Positions 27,783-36,745 of a DNA stretch of 64,000 bases are shown piece by piece (positions within the stretch are counted from its first letter, which is position 1; each line of letters begins with the position of its first letter). Made by a program: the position numbers and the translations under genes. The notes beneath the pieces were generated by a model. The model was not told the origin of the DNA and did no database searches. It worked only from the letters and a program-made list of their open reading frames with translations. Source of the stretch: Pseudoalteromonas sp. '520P1 No. 423' (GTDB taxonomy: Bacteria; Pseudomonadota; Gammaproteobacteria; Enterobacterales; Alteromonadaceae); NCBI RefSeq assembly GCF_001269985.1, contig NZ_BBZB01000002.1, positions 1,054,001 through 1,118,000 of the forward strand, in the 5' to 3' direction.

Positions 27783-28043
27783 ATACCTTAAAATAAGACA
27801 GCCATACTTTTCTTATTGAAAACTAGTCTAATACCTTAAAATAAGACAGCCATACTTTTCTTATTGAAAACTAGTCTAAAACTCATTTTTTAGACTAAAC
27901 TTTAACCACTGATGAAATGTTATTGGTGGTTATTATAATACCTTAAAATAAGACAGCCATACTTTTCTTATTGAAAACTAGTCTAAAACTCATTTTTTAG
28001 ACTAAACTTTAACCACTGATGAAATGTTATTGGTGGTTATTAT
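27783..28043 (+). repeat. Duplicated 107-bp hairpin-rich leader of the RAYT gene
   Basis: A 107-bp unit is present twice in tandem, at 27831-27937 and 27938-28043 (the second copy running into the transposase start codon). A third copy of its first 48 bp precedes them at 27783-27830. Each full unit folds into a 10-bp hairpin (27872-27897; 27979-28004) and a second hairpin with aaccac/gtggtt arms (27904-27931; 28011-28038). RAYT transposases are known to act on such palindromic REP-like units. Confidence 0.85.
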
Positions 28044-29046
28044 GGCTAGGGCGAGAGAGTCGTTAATCGATTTAGATGCAACCCCTTATTATCATTGTAT
28101 AAATCGCTGTATCCGAAGAAGTTACTTATGTGGCGATGATAAATATTCAGGTAATAACTTTGACCACAGAAGAACTTGGTTGGTCGATAGAATAAAATTC
28201 CTTGCTACTGTTTTTTCAATTGATATTGCAGCTTATGCGATTATGTCTAATCACTATCATCTTGTTTTAAAAGTTAATAGAGACGACGCTTTAAACCTAT
28301 CAAATGATGAAGTCATCGCGCGTTGGTATCAGTTATATCATGGTTGTATTTTGGTCGACCGTTATAGGTCGGGTGAAAAACTCAATGCTGCATACATGTT
28401 TAGAATTAATGAAATAGTTAATGAATGGCGCATAAGGCTATATGATATTAGTTGGTTTATGCGCAGCCTAAATGAGTTTATAGCGCGTAAAGCGAATAAA
28501 GAAGATAATTGCACGGGTAAATTTTGGGAAGGACGTTTCAAATCACAGGCTTTGCTAGATGAATCTGCAATTTTAAGTTGCATGATGTATGTTGATTTAA
28601 ATCCTATTAGAGCAAAAATGGTTGACTCACTTATAGGCAGTGATTTCACCTCAATTCAAGAACGAATCAAGCAATACCAATCTTTTAAAAAACAAGACAG
28701 ATCTAAAAATAGTAAATCTAATAAGAAACCTGAATTTACAGTCTTACAGCAACCAAAATTACTATTAGAATTTGGCTGCTCAATGGATAAAAATACCATT
28801 CCTTTTACGCTTTTTGATTATTTAGAGTTAGCTGATTTTAGTAGTCGTTTAATCGTGCCAAATAAACGAGGTTCGGTTTTAAAAACGACTCCAAAAATTT
28901 TAGCTGTTTTAAATATTGAAGTTGATTCATGGCTCAATACCATTCAACACTTCAGGCGGCATTATGCTAACTTCGCAGGTTCAAAATCTTCTTTAATGAA
29001 GTGTGCACATAGTCACAATCATAGTTGGTATAAAGGTTCTGCGTAG
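28042..29046 (+). CDS. REP-associated tyrosine transposase (RAYT, Y1 type)
   Basis: A 334-residue protein of the IS200-like Y1 transposase superfamily. The N-terminus MARARESLIDLDATPYYHC is typical of the long gammaproteobacterial RAYTs. The HUH metal motif is in AIMSNHYHLVLKV near 70, GKFWEGRFKSQALL lies near 160, and CMMYVDLNPIRAKM near 180 is the usual family block. I prefer ATG 28042 over the open frame from 28024 because family proteins begin MARAR. A GGTGG that could be the ribosome site lies inside the stem of the last leader hairpin, suggesting restrained translation. Confidence 0.87.
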   Translation: MARARESLIDLDATPYYHCINRCIRRSYLCGDDKYSGNNFDHRRTWLVDRIKFLATVFSIDIAAYAIMSNHYHLVLKVNRDDALNLSNDEVIARWYQLYHGCILVDRYRSGEKLNAAYMFRINEIVNEWRIRLYDISWFMRSLNEFIARKANKEDNCTGKFWEGRFKSQALLDESAILSCMMYVDLNPIRAKMVDSLIGSDFTSIQERIKQYQSFKKQDRSKNSKSNKKPEFTVLQQPKLLLEFGCSMDKNTIPFTLFDYLELADFSSRLIVPNKRGSVLKTTPKILAVLNIEVDSWLNTIQHFRRHYANFAGSKSSLMKCAHSHNHSWYKGSA

Positions 29047-29244
29047 TTGCTCAACCTTATTTAAGTTTAACAATTGTTGCTATCTAGCAATTTAATTGAT
29101 TGTGTGCGTAATTAATCAAACCTCAATAATTTGTATTGTATTTCGTGAAATAAAACATCAAACTCTCAAATTAAATATATTTATAGTAACCAGCGTAAGC
29201 TTTTAATTTCTCAGTGGGGTTTTAATATCAATGAGATATTTTTG

Positions 29245-29313
29245 CCTGTCTAATTTTTTTGTCTGTCTAATTTTTTTGTCTGTCTAATTTTTTTGTCTCT
29301 AATTTTTTTGTCA
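29245..29313. repeat. 17-bp tandem repeat
   Basis: About four units of a 17-bp repeat containing tgtctgtctaattttttt, the last slightly shortened. It lies at the broken end of the IS110 transposase remnant, and its sequence seems to be an expansion of that coding tail. Confidence 0.8.
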
Positions 29314-29714
29314 CGGGATAAATCTCGCACGGCTTCATCTTTTGGCTCAGGGACGTATATAGGTGTTAAATCTTCGGACTTGAGTAATTTAGCAAGTTTG
29401 AGTGCATCACGTTTATCGGTTTTAACTTTATCACTTGGTTTTGTGGGAATAAGAGAAGGAGCGATGACATAACAGCAATGATTAAGACTGGTCAGTAAGC
29501 GGTAAATCCAATAACCACAGGGCCAGCTTCATAGACAAAATGGAGGGTAGCGTCAGGGTATTTTGATTGTAATTGTCTAGCGAGTTTTTTAAAGGCGGCT
29601 TTATTAGTAAGGATTTTACCTAAATGAATAGGTTTAGCACCACGATGATCTTCAATATACGCCACTTCAGTAAATGATTTATGTGTATCTAAACCGATGA
29701 AAAGTATGTTATGT
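29310..29714 (-). pseudogene. IS110-family transposase remnant
   Basis: On the minus strand ILFIGLDTHKSFTEVAYIED gives the DEDD-type N-terminus of IS110 transposases (the D in GLDTHK). It continues with FKKLARQLQSKYPDATLHF, then YEAGP and, after a one-base frame change in a CCC run, [11 protein letters not shown] and [18 protein letters not shown]. It stops at the tandem repeat, lacking the C-terminal serine domain. No start codon remains. Confidence 0.75.
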
Positions 29715-29865
29715 TAGCCTCTGTTATCTATTGTTCACGCATATAGTATGGCTCTGGTTTGTAAAACTACCCCATATTCATAGGCTAGCACCTTGTGGGG
29801 AGTCATTGTGTCTATGTTTATAATCGAATTTTGTGTTTTAATTTAATTAGGGTTTTTTAATTAAC

Positions 29866-30054
29866 ATGAGTGAAAGAAGTAATAATTTATCGGAAACATC
29901 ATTGGAGTCAGAGGGTTCAAGTTGTACTAACACAAGTTGTTGTCCTCCTCCACAAAGCCCATTAACTAGAGCTACACCTAAAATTGGTCGAAATGATCCT
30001 TGTATTTGTGGGAATGGTCGTAAATATAAAAAATGCTGTGGTAAAAATGCATAA
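29866..30054 (+). CDS. SEC-C motif mini-protein
   Basis: A 62-residue protein whose C-terminus is a complete SEC-C metal-binding motif: [20 protein letters not shown]. The N-terminal half is Ser/Cys-rich and probably disordered. Such short SEC-C proteins are often found as integron cassettes, and an attC-like site interrupted by a group II intron begins about 35 bases downstream, so I read it as cassette-borne. The zinc site is known for the family; the cell role of the mini-protein is unknown. Confidence 0.75.
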   Translation: MSERSNNLSETSLESEGSSCTNTSCCPPPQSPLTRATPKIGRNDPCICGNGRKYKKCCGKNA

Positions 30055-30099
30055 ACTATCATTTGAAAGAACTTTTGGTTTTGTGTATCTATAAACATA

Positions 30100-32072
30100 A
30101 TCGGGTAGCCGGAGGTCTCTAACCTCCAGCCCCCACACCACCCATCATGCGGGTCCGTAATGGGCGGTTCATCTCCCGTAATGAATCTTTATCCAAACAT
30201 CTCTTAATGATACTAGCCCTTGTTTAGCCAAAAAATCATTGTTGATCGCTATATTGATCCCTTTGGTTTTTTAGCTTCTACAAGGTCCTTCGCCTAAAGC
30301 GCCTACTTTTGGTACTTGTGATGCCACATGAAATAGCTAAATATTCACTCACTCCTAGTTTAATTAAACTTCTCACCTTTGTTCGTGGCTTTCGCCATTG
30401 ACGCCAATAACACATACGCAATCGACGTCGTATCCAAGCATCAAGATCAACCGCGAGTTGATAAACATTGGCTATCAAAAAGTAATACCCCCAACCACGT
30501 AAAAATTGTGTGAGTTTATGAATTTGTAGTGTCATAGATATACCCCAATTACGATTGGTGAGCTTCCTGACTTTCTCTTTAAATAACTTTAAAGCATTGT
30601 CATGTATTTTCACCTGTGCGTAACGAAAGGTAAAACCTAGAAACTTCGAGCCTGACACTGGGCCTACTCGACTTTTAAATTCATTTACAATCAATTTCAA
30701 ACGTTTGGTAATGTAATGACTGATATCCTTTTTGACTTGAGTACCCTTACTTTTAGTTTTCACTAAAATGATAATATCATCGGCATAACGCGCAAACTTG
30801 AGTTGCTCATTAGATAGCTTCTTGTCCAATTCATCTAATAAAATGTTAGATAGTAATGGAGACAGTGGCCCACCTTGCGGTACGCCTTTATCCGATGCAA
30901 ACCAAAGACCGGTTTCAACTTCTGCTATGCCTGCGCGTAAATATTTACCGAGCAGTCGCATGAGTGATTTATCTTTGATTTTACGACCAATGCGGTTCAT
31001 TAACATGTCATGATTTACTTCATCGAAAAACTTCGATAAATCAATATCAACCGCAGTCTTAAAACCTTGTTTAACACAAGATTGAACATAACTTACTGCC
31101 TGACTTGCTCTTTTACCTGGGCGATACCCATAACTATGAGATGAAAATAGTGGTTCAAAGTACGGAGTTATTACTTGAGAAATGGCTTGTTGGATCATTC
31201 TGTCGATAACAGAGGGGATCCCAAGTAATCGCTCACCACCATCCGATTTGAGAATACGTACCCGTTTAACCGGAAGAGGTTGGTAAGTCTCATCTAGGAT
31301 CTTAGATTTAATCCCTTGCCAGTGTTGCACAGCAAACGCGTTAAACTCATCGATTTTCATGTTATCAATGCCCGGTGCGCCTTTATTGGATTTTACATGT
31401 TGCCATGCTGTGCCAATGTTCAGGTCGCTAAGCATCTGTGTCATTAATGTTTGTTGGTTCTGGTTAAATTCATTTAAGGTATTATTCACAGTCGAACGCT
31501 GGTCTTCACTATCACAACACGGTGATCTATGTTGTTTCAAGTTCAATTATGGTATCTCCTTGAGTTAAGATGTTCAGGCCTTCACCGTGTCTCATCCATT
31601 ACGATGAGCATTTGGCTACTACGCCGTCTGCTGACTTCTGTTTAATCACTTATAAGATTACTCAGATAAGCGCGATTGATTTGTTATCTTATATTCGCTC
31701 AACCAATTCGATAACTAAACTGATTGCCAAGGCTTGATCGACCAGTTGCCTCACTGGTTACTTTATCAATTGCATGTTAAACAGATCTCCCCGGATAATT
31801 GCATTCACTTTCTCTGCACTGCTGCATCATTTACGGTAGCCATTAGAACACTTGGCTTCGTTGTCTTGTGCCAACTCGCCTCCAGCCTACGCCTCATATG
31901 ATATTTTTGTTCATCAGCTCGCAGATTTGCTAGCGGCTTCCTCCGGACTATCTCTCACGATTTAGCCCTTGCCATTCGCTAGTAGTTAGCGTTTAATAAC
32001 AGAATGTTAGTAAACGGTGATCTTCCTACAGAAGACTTTCACCTCATTAGTAAATGCCCATGCCAGGCGTAC
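30100..32072 (-). mobile_element. Group IIC intron, probably of the IIC-attC class
   Basis: A self-splicing retroelement on the minus strand of about 1.97 kb. It begins GTACGCCTGGCATGGGCA, closely like the usual GTGCG... start of this class, and ends GGCTACCCGAT. The maturase gene lies inside. A 34-base domain V-like hairpin lies at 30137-30170 (CCGCCCAT pairing with ATGGGTGG), followed by the terminal hairpin. It splits an attC-like palindrome, the favoured target of IIC-attC introns. Exact ends could be off by one or two bases. Confidence 0.85.
30278..31546 (-). CDS. ltrA: Group II intron reverse transcriptase/maturase
   Basis: A 422-residue intron-encoded protein. RT motifs run in order: GIPSVIDRMIQQAI, YGYRPGKRASQAV, AVDIDLSKFFDEVNH, GVPQGGPLSPLLSNI and the catalytic FARYADDIII (YADD near residue 258). 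The maturase domain X near 320-400 contains LRGWGYYF and RMCYWRQWRKP. There is no endonuclease domain, as expected for class C. It appears intact. The start follows GGAGAT and lies about 525 bases into the intron RNA. Confidence 0.93.
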   Translation of the reverse strand: MNLKQHRSPCCDSEDQRSTVNNTLNEFNQNQQTLMTQMLSDLNIGTAWQHVKSNKGAPGIDNMKIDEFNAFAVQHWQGIKSKILDETYQPLPVKRVRILKSDGGERLLGIPSVIDRMIQQAISQVITPYFEPLFSSHSYGYRPGKRASQAVSYVQSCVKQGFKTAVDIDLSKFFDEVNHDMLMNRIGRKIKDKSLMRLLGKYLRAGIAEVETGLWFASDKGVPQGGPLSPLLSNILLDELDKKLSNEQLKFARYADDIIILVKTKSKGTQVKKDISHYITKRLKLIVNEFKSRVGPVSGSKFLGFTFRYAQVKIHDNALKLFKEKVRKLTNRNWGISMTLQIHKLTQFLRGWGYYFLIANVYQLAVDLDAWIRRRLRMCYWRQWRKPRTKVRSLIKLGVSEYLAISCGITSTKSRRFRRRTL

Positions 32073-32185
32073 TCAAGTTGCTTAAACGGACAAAAAAAAC
32101 AGCTGGCTTTTGCTCCTTCGTCGCTAATTTTAGCCAGCTATTTTATTGCCGCTTAGCAAACCGTTGCCTTACATGTTTAACTATG
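32073..32185. other. attC-like integron recombination site (right portion)
   Basis: An imperfect palindrome. TTGCTTAAACGG at 32078-32089 pairs with CCGCTTAGCAA at 32149-32159, allowing unpaired bases as in attC sites. Inside, agctggct at 32101-32108 pairs perfectly with agccagct at 32132-32139. The outer arms ataaacat (before 30099, across the intron) and atgttta at 32173-32179 can also pair if the intron is removed. Typical attC core boxes are imperfect here, so the call rests on structure and on the intron neighbour. Confidence 0.6.
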
Positions 32186-32225
32186 ATGCTGCTAATCTAA
32201 TTAAAAAATGGAAATGATATGTGTT

Positions 32226-33110
32226 ATGAAGTTTAATTTTAAAACTTACCTTTTTAAGTACAGCTCACTGATTTTAGTTTTAGTGGCTAACCTTTCTTTC
32301 GTTTCTAGCGTACATGCTAATACTATATCTAAAAAAATTGAAGAAATAGAAAGCCAGCTAGATGCTCGTATTGGTGTATCTATTTATGATGTCACAGACA
32401 ATAAATTATGGGATTATAACGGGGACACTCGCTTTCCTTTAATGAGCACTTTTAAAACGTTAGCATGTGCAAAATTACTTGTTGATGTAGAAAAAGGGCT
32501 TCAATCTTTTAATACCTCTAGTGTTATTACTAAAAGTTCGCTTGTTAAATGGTCACCGGTAACTAAAAAGCATGTTGGTGAACTGTTCACTTTAAAACAG
32601 GCATGCTCCGCCGCTATGATTATGAGTGATAATACTGCTACAAACATTGTTCTAGCTAGTATTAAAGGACCAAAGGAACTGACACGTTTTATGCGTTCTA
32701 TTGGTGATGATGTCACTCGGTTGGATAGAGTTGAACCTTATTTAAATGAAGCACTTGATGGTGATAAAAGAGACACAACTACACCAACTGCAATGGTGAA
32801 AAGCTTACATACTTTATTATTTGGGGACATATTATCCCAAGATTCAAAAGTTCAACTAAAACAATGGATGATAGATAATAAAGTGACTGGCAGTTTATTT
32901 CGTTCAGTACTTCCTGAAGGTTGGTCTATTGCTGACCGTTCTGGAGCTGGAGGTTATGGTTCAAGGGGGATTACTGCTGTTGTTTGGTCTGATAAACGTT
33001 CACCTCTAATTATAAGTATTTATTTAACTCAGACCGATGCCTCTTTTGCCTTACGTAATAAAGCAATTGCTAATATAGGTAAGGAAATATTCATTGTTTA
33101 CAGTAAGTAA
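32226..33110 (+). CDS. CARB-type class A beta-lactamase
   Basis: A serine carbenicillinase that hydrolyses penicillins in the periplasm. It has a signal peptide (LILVLVANLSFVSSVHA), the STFK active site (Ser70, Lys73), the SDN loop in IMSDNTATN, the omega loop RLDRVEPYLNEALDGDKRDT with Glu166, and RSG (DRSGAGGYGSRG) in place of KTG. The last two features mark the CARB/RTG subgroup, as does the block ARIGVSIYDV...WDYNGDTRFPL. The frame is open from 32208, but ATG 32226 fits signal-peptide spacing. It follows an attC-like site and looks intact, with no regulator beside it, so it is a potential mobile resistance gene. Confidence 0.93.
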   Translation: MKFNFKTYLFKYSSLILVLVANLSFVSSVHANTISKKIEEIESQLDARIGVSIYDVTDNKLWDYNGDTRFPLMSTFKTLACAKLLVDVEKGLQSFNTSSVITKSSLVKWSPVTKKHVGELFTLKQACSAAMIMSDNTATNIVLASIKGPKELTRFMRSIGDDVTRLDRVEPYLNEALDGDKRDTTTPTAMVKSLHTLLFGDILSQDSKVQLKQWMIDNKVTGSLFRSVLPEGWSIADRSGAGGYGSRGITAVVWSDKRSPLIISIYLTQTDASFALRNKAIANIGKEIFIVYSK

Positions 33111-33721
33111 GGCTAACAAGAGACTATGGTTAATTTTTAATAAAAATTCTAATCCATACGCGCCATTTAATAATCCGGGCTAATGTCTCCAAAGTGATAA
33201 AAGTGAACCGTACAAAATACCCCAAAGTGATGCAAAACCGTCTATGTTTTGATTCATGTACCTAAAAAGTCGGCTCTGTAGGCCGCATTCTTTCCTTTAA
33301 TAAACTGTGTTTTATCGCTTAAAACAGAACAAAACATATATGTTTTGACTCATTTCTAAACATGGTGCAAATAAAAGCCTTTTATATCAATTATAGCTAT
33401 CACAATATCAGTAAATTAATGAATCACTTTATAGCAAGTTACATTAGAGAGATGCATTACTTAGTAATTTTGAAATGACTTTATATGACGTTATATGAGG
33501 CAGTTAAACGCAGTTATTTATAGGACCTCGGGAACAATTTAATATCACACCGGCAATATCTCAAGAGCTGCCTTTTCCTAAGAATCTGACAGAATTTAAA
33601 TCTGTCAGATTAAGTAAAATCTTACTTTTGAGTGTGTAACATCAAATGCTAACAAATCATTTAATTTTTGTTATTTAATTTTTGACTTTGAATTTTTTTT
33701 AGGTTTTTATACTTTATCTTT
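33111..33721. other. Gene-free stretch after the beta-lactamase
   Basis: No gene is seen. Directly after the stop is aggctaacaaga, which resembles the left core of an attC. A small aattttta/taaaaatt hairpin follows near 33137, and ccgggctaatg lies near 33175; if this was an attC it is degenerate. A palindrome aaaacatatatgtttt lies at 33331-33346. A stable hairpin, aatctgacag/ctgtcagatt at 33583-33611, could terminate the minus-strand oxidoreductase operon. Confidence 0.45.
33583..33611. terminator. Hairpin after the oxidoreductase operon
   Basis: A 10-bp perfect stem with a nine-base loop about 110 bases beyond the stop codon of the minus-strand operon. There is no strong U-tract, so its role as terminator is tentative. 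Confidence 0.4.
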
Positions 33722-34711
33722 TTAAATCTGAACACCCGCTTTTAAAATTTGATCCATCACCCAACTTGTATGTGTTGCCGTGGCACCAGTGGATGGGTGT
33801 TTTGTGCCAGAAAAAAGCTGGTTTTTCATATTTTGCACATGAAAAAGCTGGATATTTTCAGGGTTTTCGATGAATAGTGTTTCCGTGTTATTGTTCGAAT
33901 CAATTTGAATTGGTGATTCGTCAAAAACAGAGAATGTCATTTCACATTCACTGCCATAAATAACAACTTTATCTTGTCTTGCGCTACCACCAAAATTCCA
34001 ACTCCCCGTCCCTGTGATGCCATTTTTATGTAACCAACATGCAGATACGGAATCAAAGGAAGAGTAAAGTTTTTGTTGATTAACCCCTATGCCCTTCACA
34101 TCTTCATATTCGCCTAATAGATGAGAAAATAGATCTAATCCATGACTGGCTAAATCATCAAAATATCCGCCAACAGCAATATTTTTATCTGTACGCCAAT
34201 TATATTTGCCCGATAAGTCTATTTCGTTGGCAGCTTTACTTAAGTGCCAAGTAATGTGCCTAACTTTACCAATTCGCCCTTGTTCTAAGAGTGCTTTTAC
34301 TTTTAAAAACCGTGGCAGCGAACGACGATAGTATGCAACAAATAGTGGCAGGTTTACTTTATCGAATGCGTCAGAGATCGCTAAACAATCTTCAAAACTT
34401 GGCGCTAAAGGTTTTTCTATACAGCATATCTTACCTGCTTTAGCGACTTGCAAGCCAAACAATTTGTGCGTATCTGGCGGAGTAGCGATATAAACAGCAT
34501 CGATATTATCATCATTAATGAGGTCTTTTGCATCTGCATAATATTTGTCAATATTATGTCTTTTAGCATAATCTTGCCCAAGGGTTTGATCTCTTCTCAT
34601 TACAGCAGTTAATTCAAAACCATCTGTTTTTTGATATGCAGGACCACTTTTTACTTCAGTAACGGCACCACAACCTATAATTCCCCAACGCAAAATCTTA
34701 TCTATATTCAA
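33722..34711 (-). CDS. Gfo/Idh/MocA family oxidoreductase
   Basis: A 329-residue NAD(P)-dependent dehydrogenase, probably acting on a sugar or cyclitol. The Rossmann motif GIIGCGAVTEVKSG is at 10-23, and the signature IEKPLAPS lies near 100 with the catalytic Lys. The C-terminal sheet domain includes AVGGYFDDLASHGLDLF, with the usual Asp and His. It is the last gene of a minus-strand operon after a two-component pair and an ABC transporter, 46 bases from the kinase. The substrate is unknown, and why it is grouped with a sensor system is unclear. Confidence 0.88.
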   Translation of the reverse strand: MNIDKILRWGIIGCGAVTEVKSGPAYQKTDGFELTAVMRRDQTLGQDYAKRHNIDKYYADAKDLINDDNIDAVYIATPPDTHKLFGLQVAKAGKICCIEKPLAPSFEDCLAISDAFDKVNLPLFVAYYRRSLPRFLKVKALLEQGRIGKVRHITWHLSKAANEIDLSGKYNWRTDKNIAVGGYFDDLASHGLDLFSHLLGEYEDVKGIGVNQQKLYSSFDSVSACWLHKNGITGTGSWNFGGSARQDKVVIYGSECEMTFSVFDESPIQIDSNNNTETLFIENPENIQLFHVQNMKNQLFSGTKHPSTGATATHTSWVMDQILKAGVQI

Positions 34712-34757
34712 TATCGTATCCTATTTCTATAATTTAGAAGATGACTCTTTATCTAGC

Positions 34758-36017
34758 TTAAAAACCTATAACAATGCAAATACCATCAGTTTTGCTTTCT
34801 ATATTCAAACCAAGTTTATGGTGTTCGCATAAGCGTTTTACAATCGAGAGACCTAATCCATACCCTTGGCTGTTTTCCCCTTTTATTAAAGGCTCTAAAA
34901 CAGAGTCTTTGATCTTTTCTTCAATCCCTTCACTTGTATTAAATACACTGAGTTTATTATCTGAAAAGCTAATTTTCACAGTGCCATGAGTCGTATATTG
35001 AAAGGCGTTACTTACTAAATTTGCAATCAAAATTTGCAAAATACCAGGCTGGCTCAGTAATTGGTCATTCATACCGATCTCAACATCTACTTCTACAGGT
35101 TTATTAGTTAATATATAGGCGTGTTGTATTACTGCTTTTTCAACAATAGGCAGCAGTTTTACCATCTGTGCTTTTGAAGATGCATTTTCTTCTCTCGCTA
35201 ACGATAATAAAGTATTTACAGACTGCTCCATTTGTAATGTTGCGCGATTGATTCTTTGAACTAATGTTGTTGATTCTTCTTCAGTTAATTTATCATCAGC
35301 CAATAATTCACTGGCATTTTTGATAATTGCAATAGGCGTACGCAGTTCATGGCTTGCATCTCTTGTAAAATGTAATTCCCTATTAACATAGTCGTTAATT
35401 GTTTCCATTGACGTTTCTAGATTTGAAGCAAGTATGCCGATTTCATTATTTGGAAAATCTTTAGCAAAGCTTTTAGGTAAGTCTTGTGGTGAAACACCAT
35501 GCACTAAATCTACTAATTTAGTTAAAGGGTGAATTAACTTTTTGGATAAGCGATAACCAATAAAGCATGCTATCAATGCCATTATTACAGTTGATATAAG
35601 TAAAAAATTGATAATATATACACGAATTGGTCTAACGACTAGATCTTTACTTACTTCTGCAATCAAATAAACATCAGGCTCTTTCGCAAGACGTGTCATA
35701 TGATAATGCAAGCCATTATCACCATAAAATTCACGTGAATTTGGTTCCCTGCTAAACTTTTCTTTTATCGAATTTGGAAAAGTGTCAATTGAATGATGAA
35801 TCGTTAAATTTTCTTTTTGGGGTATCCCCCATTTACCTGTTACTTCAAAATTATCCTTTAATTGTTCTGCCTCAATTCTAATCCCCTTCCCAATAAAGCT
35901 GTCTTCAAGGGTATATAAAAAAATAAAATTATATAAGCTAAATACAAGAGAAAGCATAATAGAAAAGATGCAAAACTGAATGATGATCCGTCTTGCTAAA
36001 GTGTAAGGTTTTTTCAT
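34758..36017 (-). CDS. Membrane sensor histidine kinase
   Basis: A 419-residue kinase with two membrane helices (near 12-34 and 134-156) enclosing a roughly 100-residue periplasmic sensor. HAMP follows, then the dimerisation/phospho-acceptor helix with ASHELRTPIAIIKN (His near 224). The ATP-binding domain carries NLVSNAFQYT and GYGLGLSIVKRL. It starts right at the stop of the response regulator, so they form a pair. The periplasmic domain is not recognisable, so the signal is unknown. Confidence 0.92.
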   Translation of the reverse strand: MKKPYTLARRIIIQFCIFSIMLSLVFSLYNFIFLYTLEDSFIGKGIRIEAEQLKDNFEVTGKWGIPQKENLTIHHSIDTFPNSIKEKFSREPNSREFYGDNGLHYHMTRLAKEPDVYLIAEVSKDLVVRPIRVYIINFLLISTVIMALIACFIGYRLSKKLIHPLTKLVDLVHGVSPQDLPKSFAKDFPNNEIGILASNLETSMETINDYVNRELHFTRDASHELRTPIAIIKNASELLADDKLTEEESTTLVQRINRATLQMEQSVNTLLSLAREENASSKAQMVKLLPIVEKAVIQHAYILTNKPVEVDVEIGMNDQLLSQPGILQILIANLVSNAFQYTTHGTVKISFSDNKLSVFNTSEGIEEKIKDSVLEPLIKGENSQGYGLGLSIVKRLCEHHKLGLNIESKTDGICIVIGF

Positions 36018-36716
36018 TTAAATGCTCTTTTGGTGTTCTAATAAAGTAAAACCAACGCCATGAACCGTTTTAATCACAGGTTCTGAGAAAGGTTTATCAA
36101 TCGCTTGTCGTAATTGATATATATGTGATCGTAATGAATCAGACTCTGTAGGGTCATCACCCCACAGGTGCTGGCATAACTCAGAACGACTTACGACTTG
36201 CGGATAAGCTTGTGCTAAAAACAGTAAGATATTAAAGTTCATAGCATTTAAATTAACCGTCTGACCATCACGTTCAACTTGTTTAGTTTGTCTATCTATG
36301 ATCAAAGAGCCTATATTGATTTTGTTATCTGTTTGCAAAAGGTGCCTACGAGACAAAGCAATACAACGGATCTCTAGCTCTTCTAAAGCAAAGGGTTTAG
36401 TTAAATAATCATCTGCACCGACGCTAAAGCCTTTTACTTTATCATCTAAAGTATCTCTGGCTGTTAGCATTAAAATGGGTAAATGTTTTACAGATTCATT
36501 ACGTAAAAGTTCGCATACCTGTAACCCATCCATTTTAGGCATCATAATATCTAAAACAATCACATCAAACGGTTGTGATAAAGCTAAGTCAACACCTTGC
36601 TTGCCATCACTGGCGTAATCAACAACATGGCCTCTTGATTCTAGATATTGGATGATATTTTTTGCCAGTTCAGTTTGATCTTCAACTAGCAAAATTGTTA
36701 AGCCCTTTGCTTTCAT
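36018..36716 (-). CDS. OmpR-family response regulator
   Basis: A 232-residue regulator. The receiver domain has acidic residues in LLVEDQTE and the phospho-Asp in VIVLDIMMPKMDG (near 56), with the conserved LTARD and KPFALEEL. A winged-helix DNA-binding domain follows (RSELCQHLWGD, SLRSHIYQLRQAI). It is sandwiched between the ABC permease (29 bases) and its kinase (0 bases). It probably controls this operon and perhaps the divergent cytochrome operon, which is inference. Confidence 0.93.
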   Translation of the reverse strand: MKAKGLTILLVEDQTELAKNIIQYLESRGHVVDYASDGKQGVDLALSQPFDVIVLDIMMPKMDGLQVCELLRNESVKHLPILMLTARDTLDDKVKGFSVGADDYLTKPFALEELEIRCIALSRRHLLQTDNKINIGSLIIDRQTKQVERDGQTVNLNAMNFNILLFLAQAYPQVVSRSELCQHLWGDDPTESDSLRSHIYQLRQAIDKPFSEPVIKTVHGVGFTLLEHQKSI

Positions 36717-36745
36717 ACTTTTTCCTATTTAGCTTAAACGGGTTT

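Noticed and set aside
27783..28043. CRISPR array
   Set aside because: Only two full copies and one partial copy in direct tandem without unique spacers; the repeats belong to the RAYT leader.
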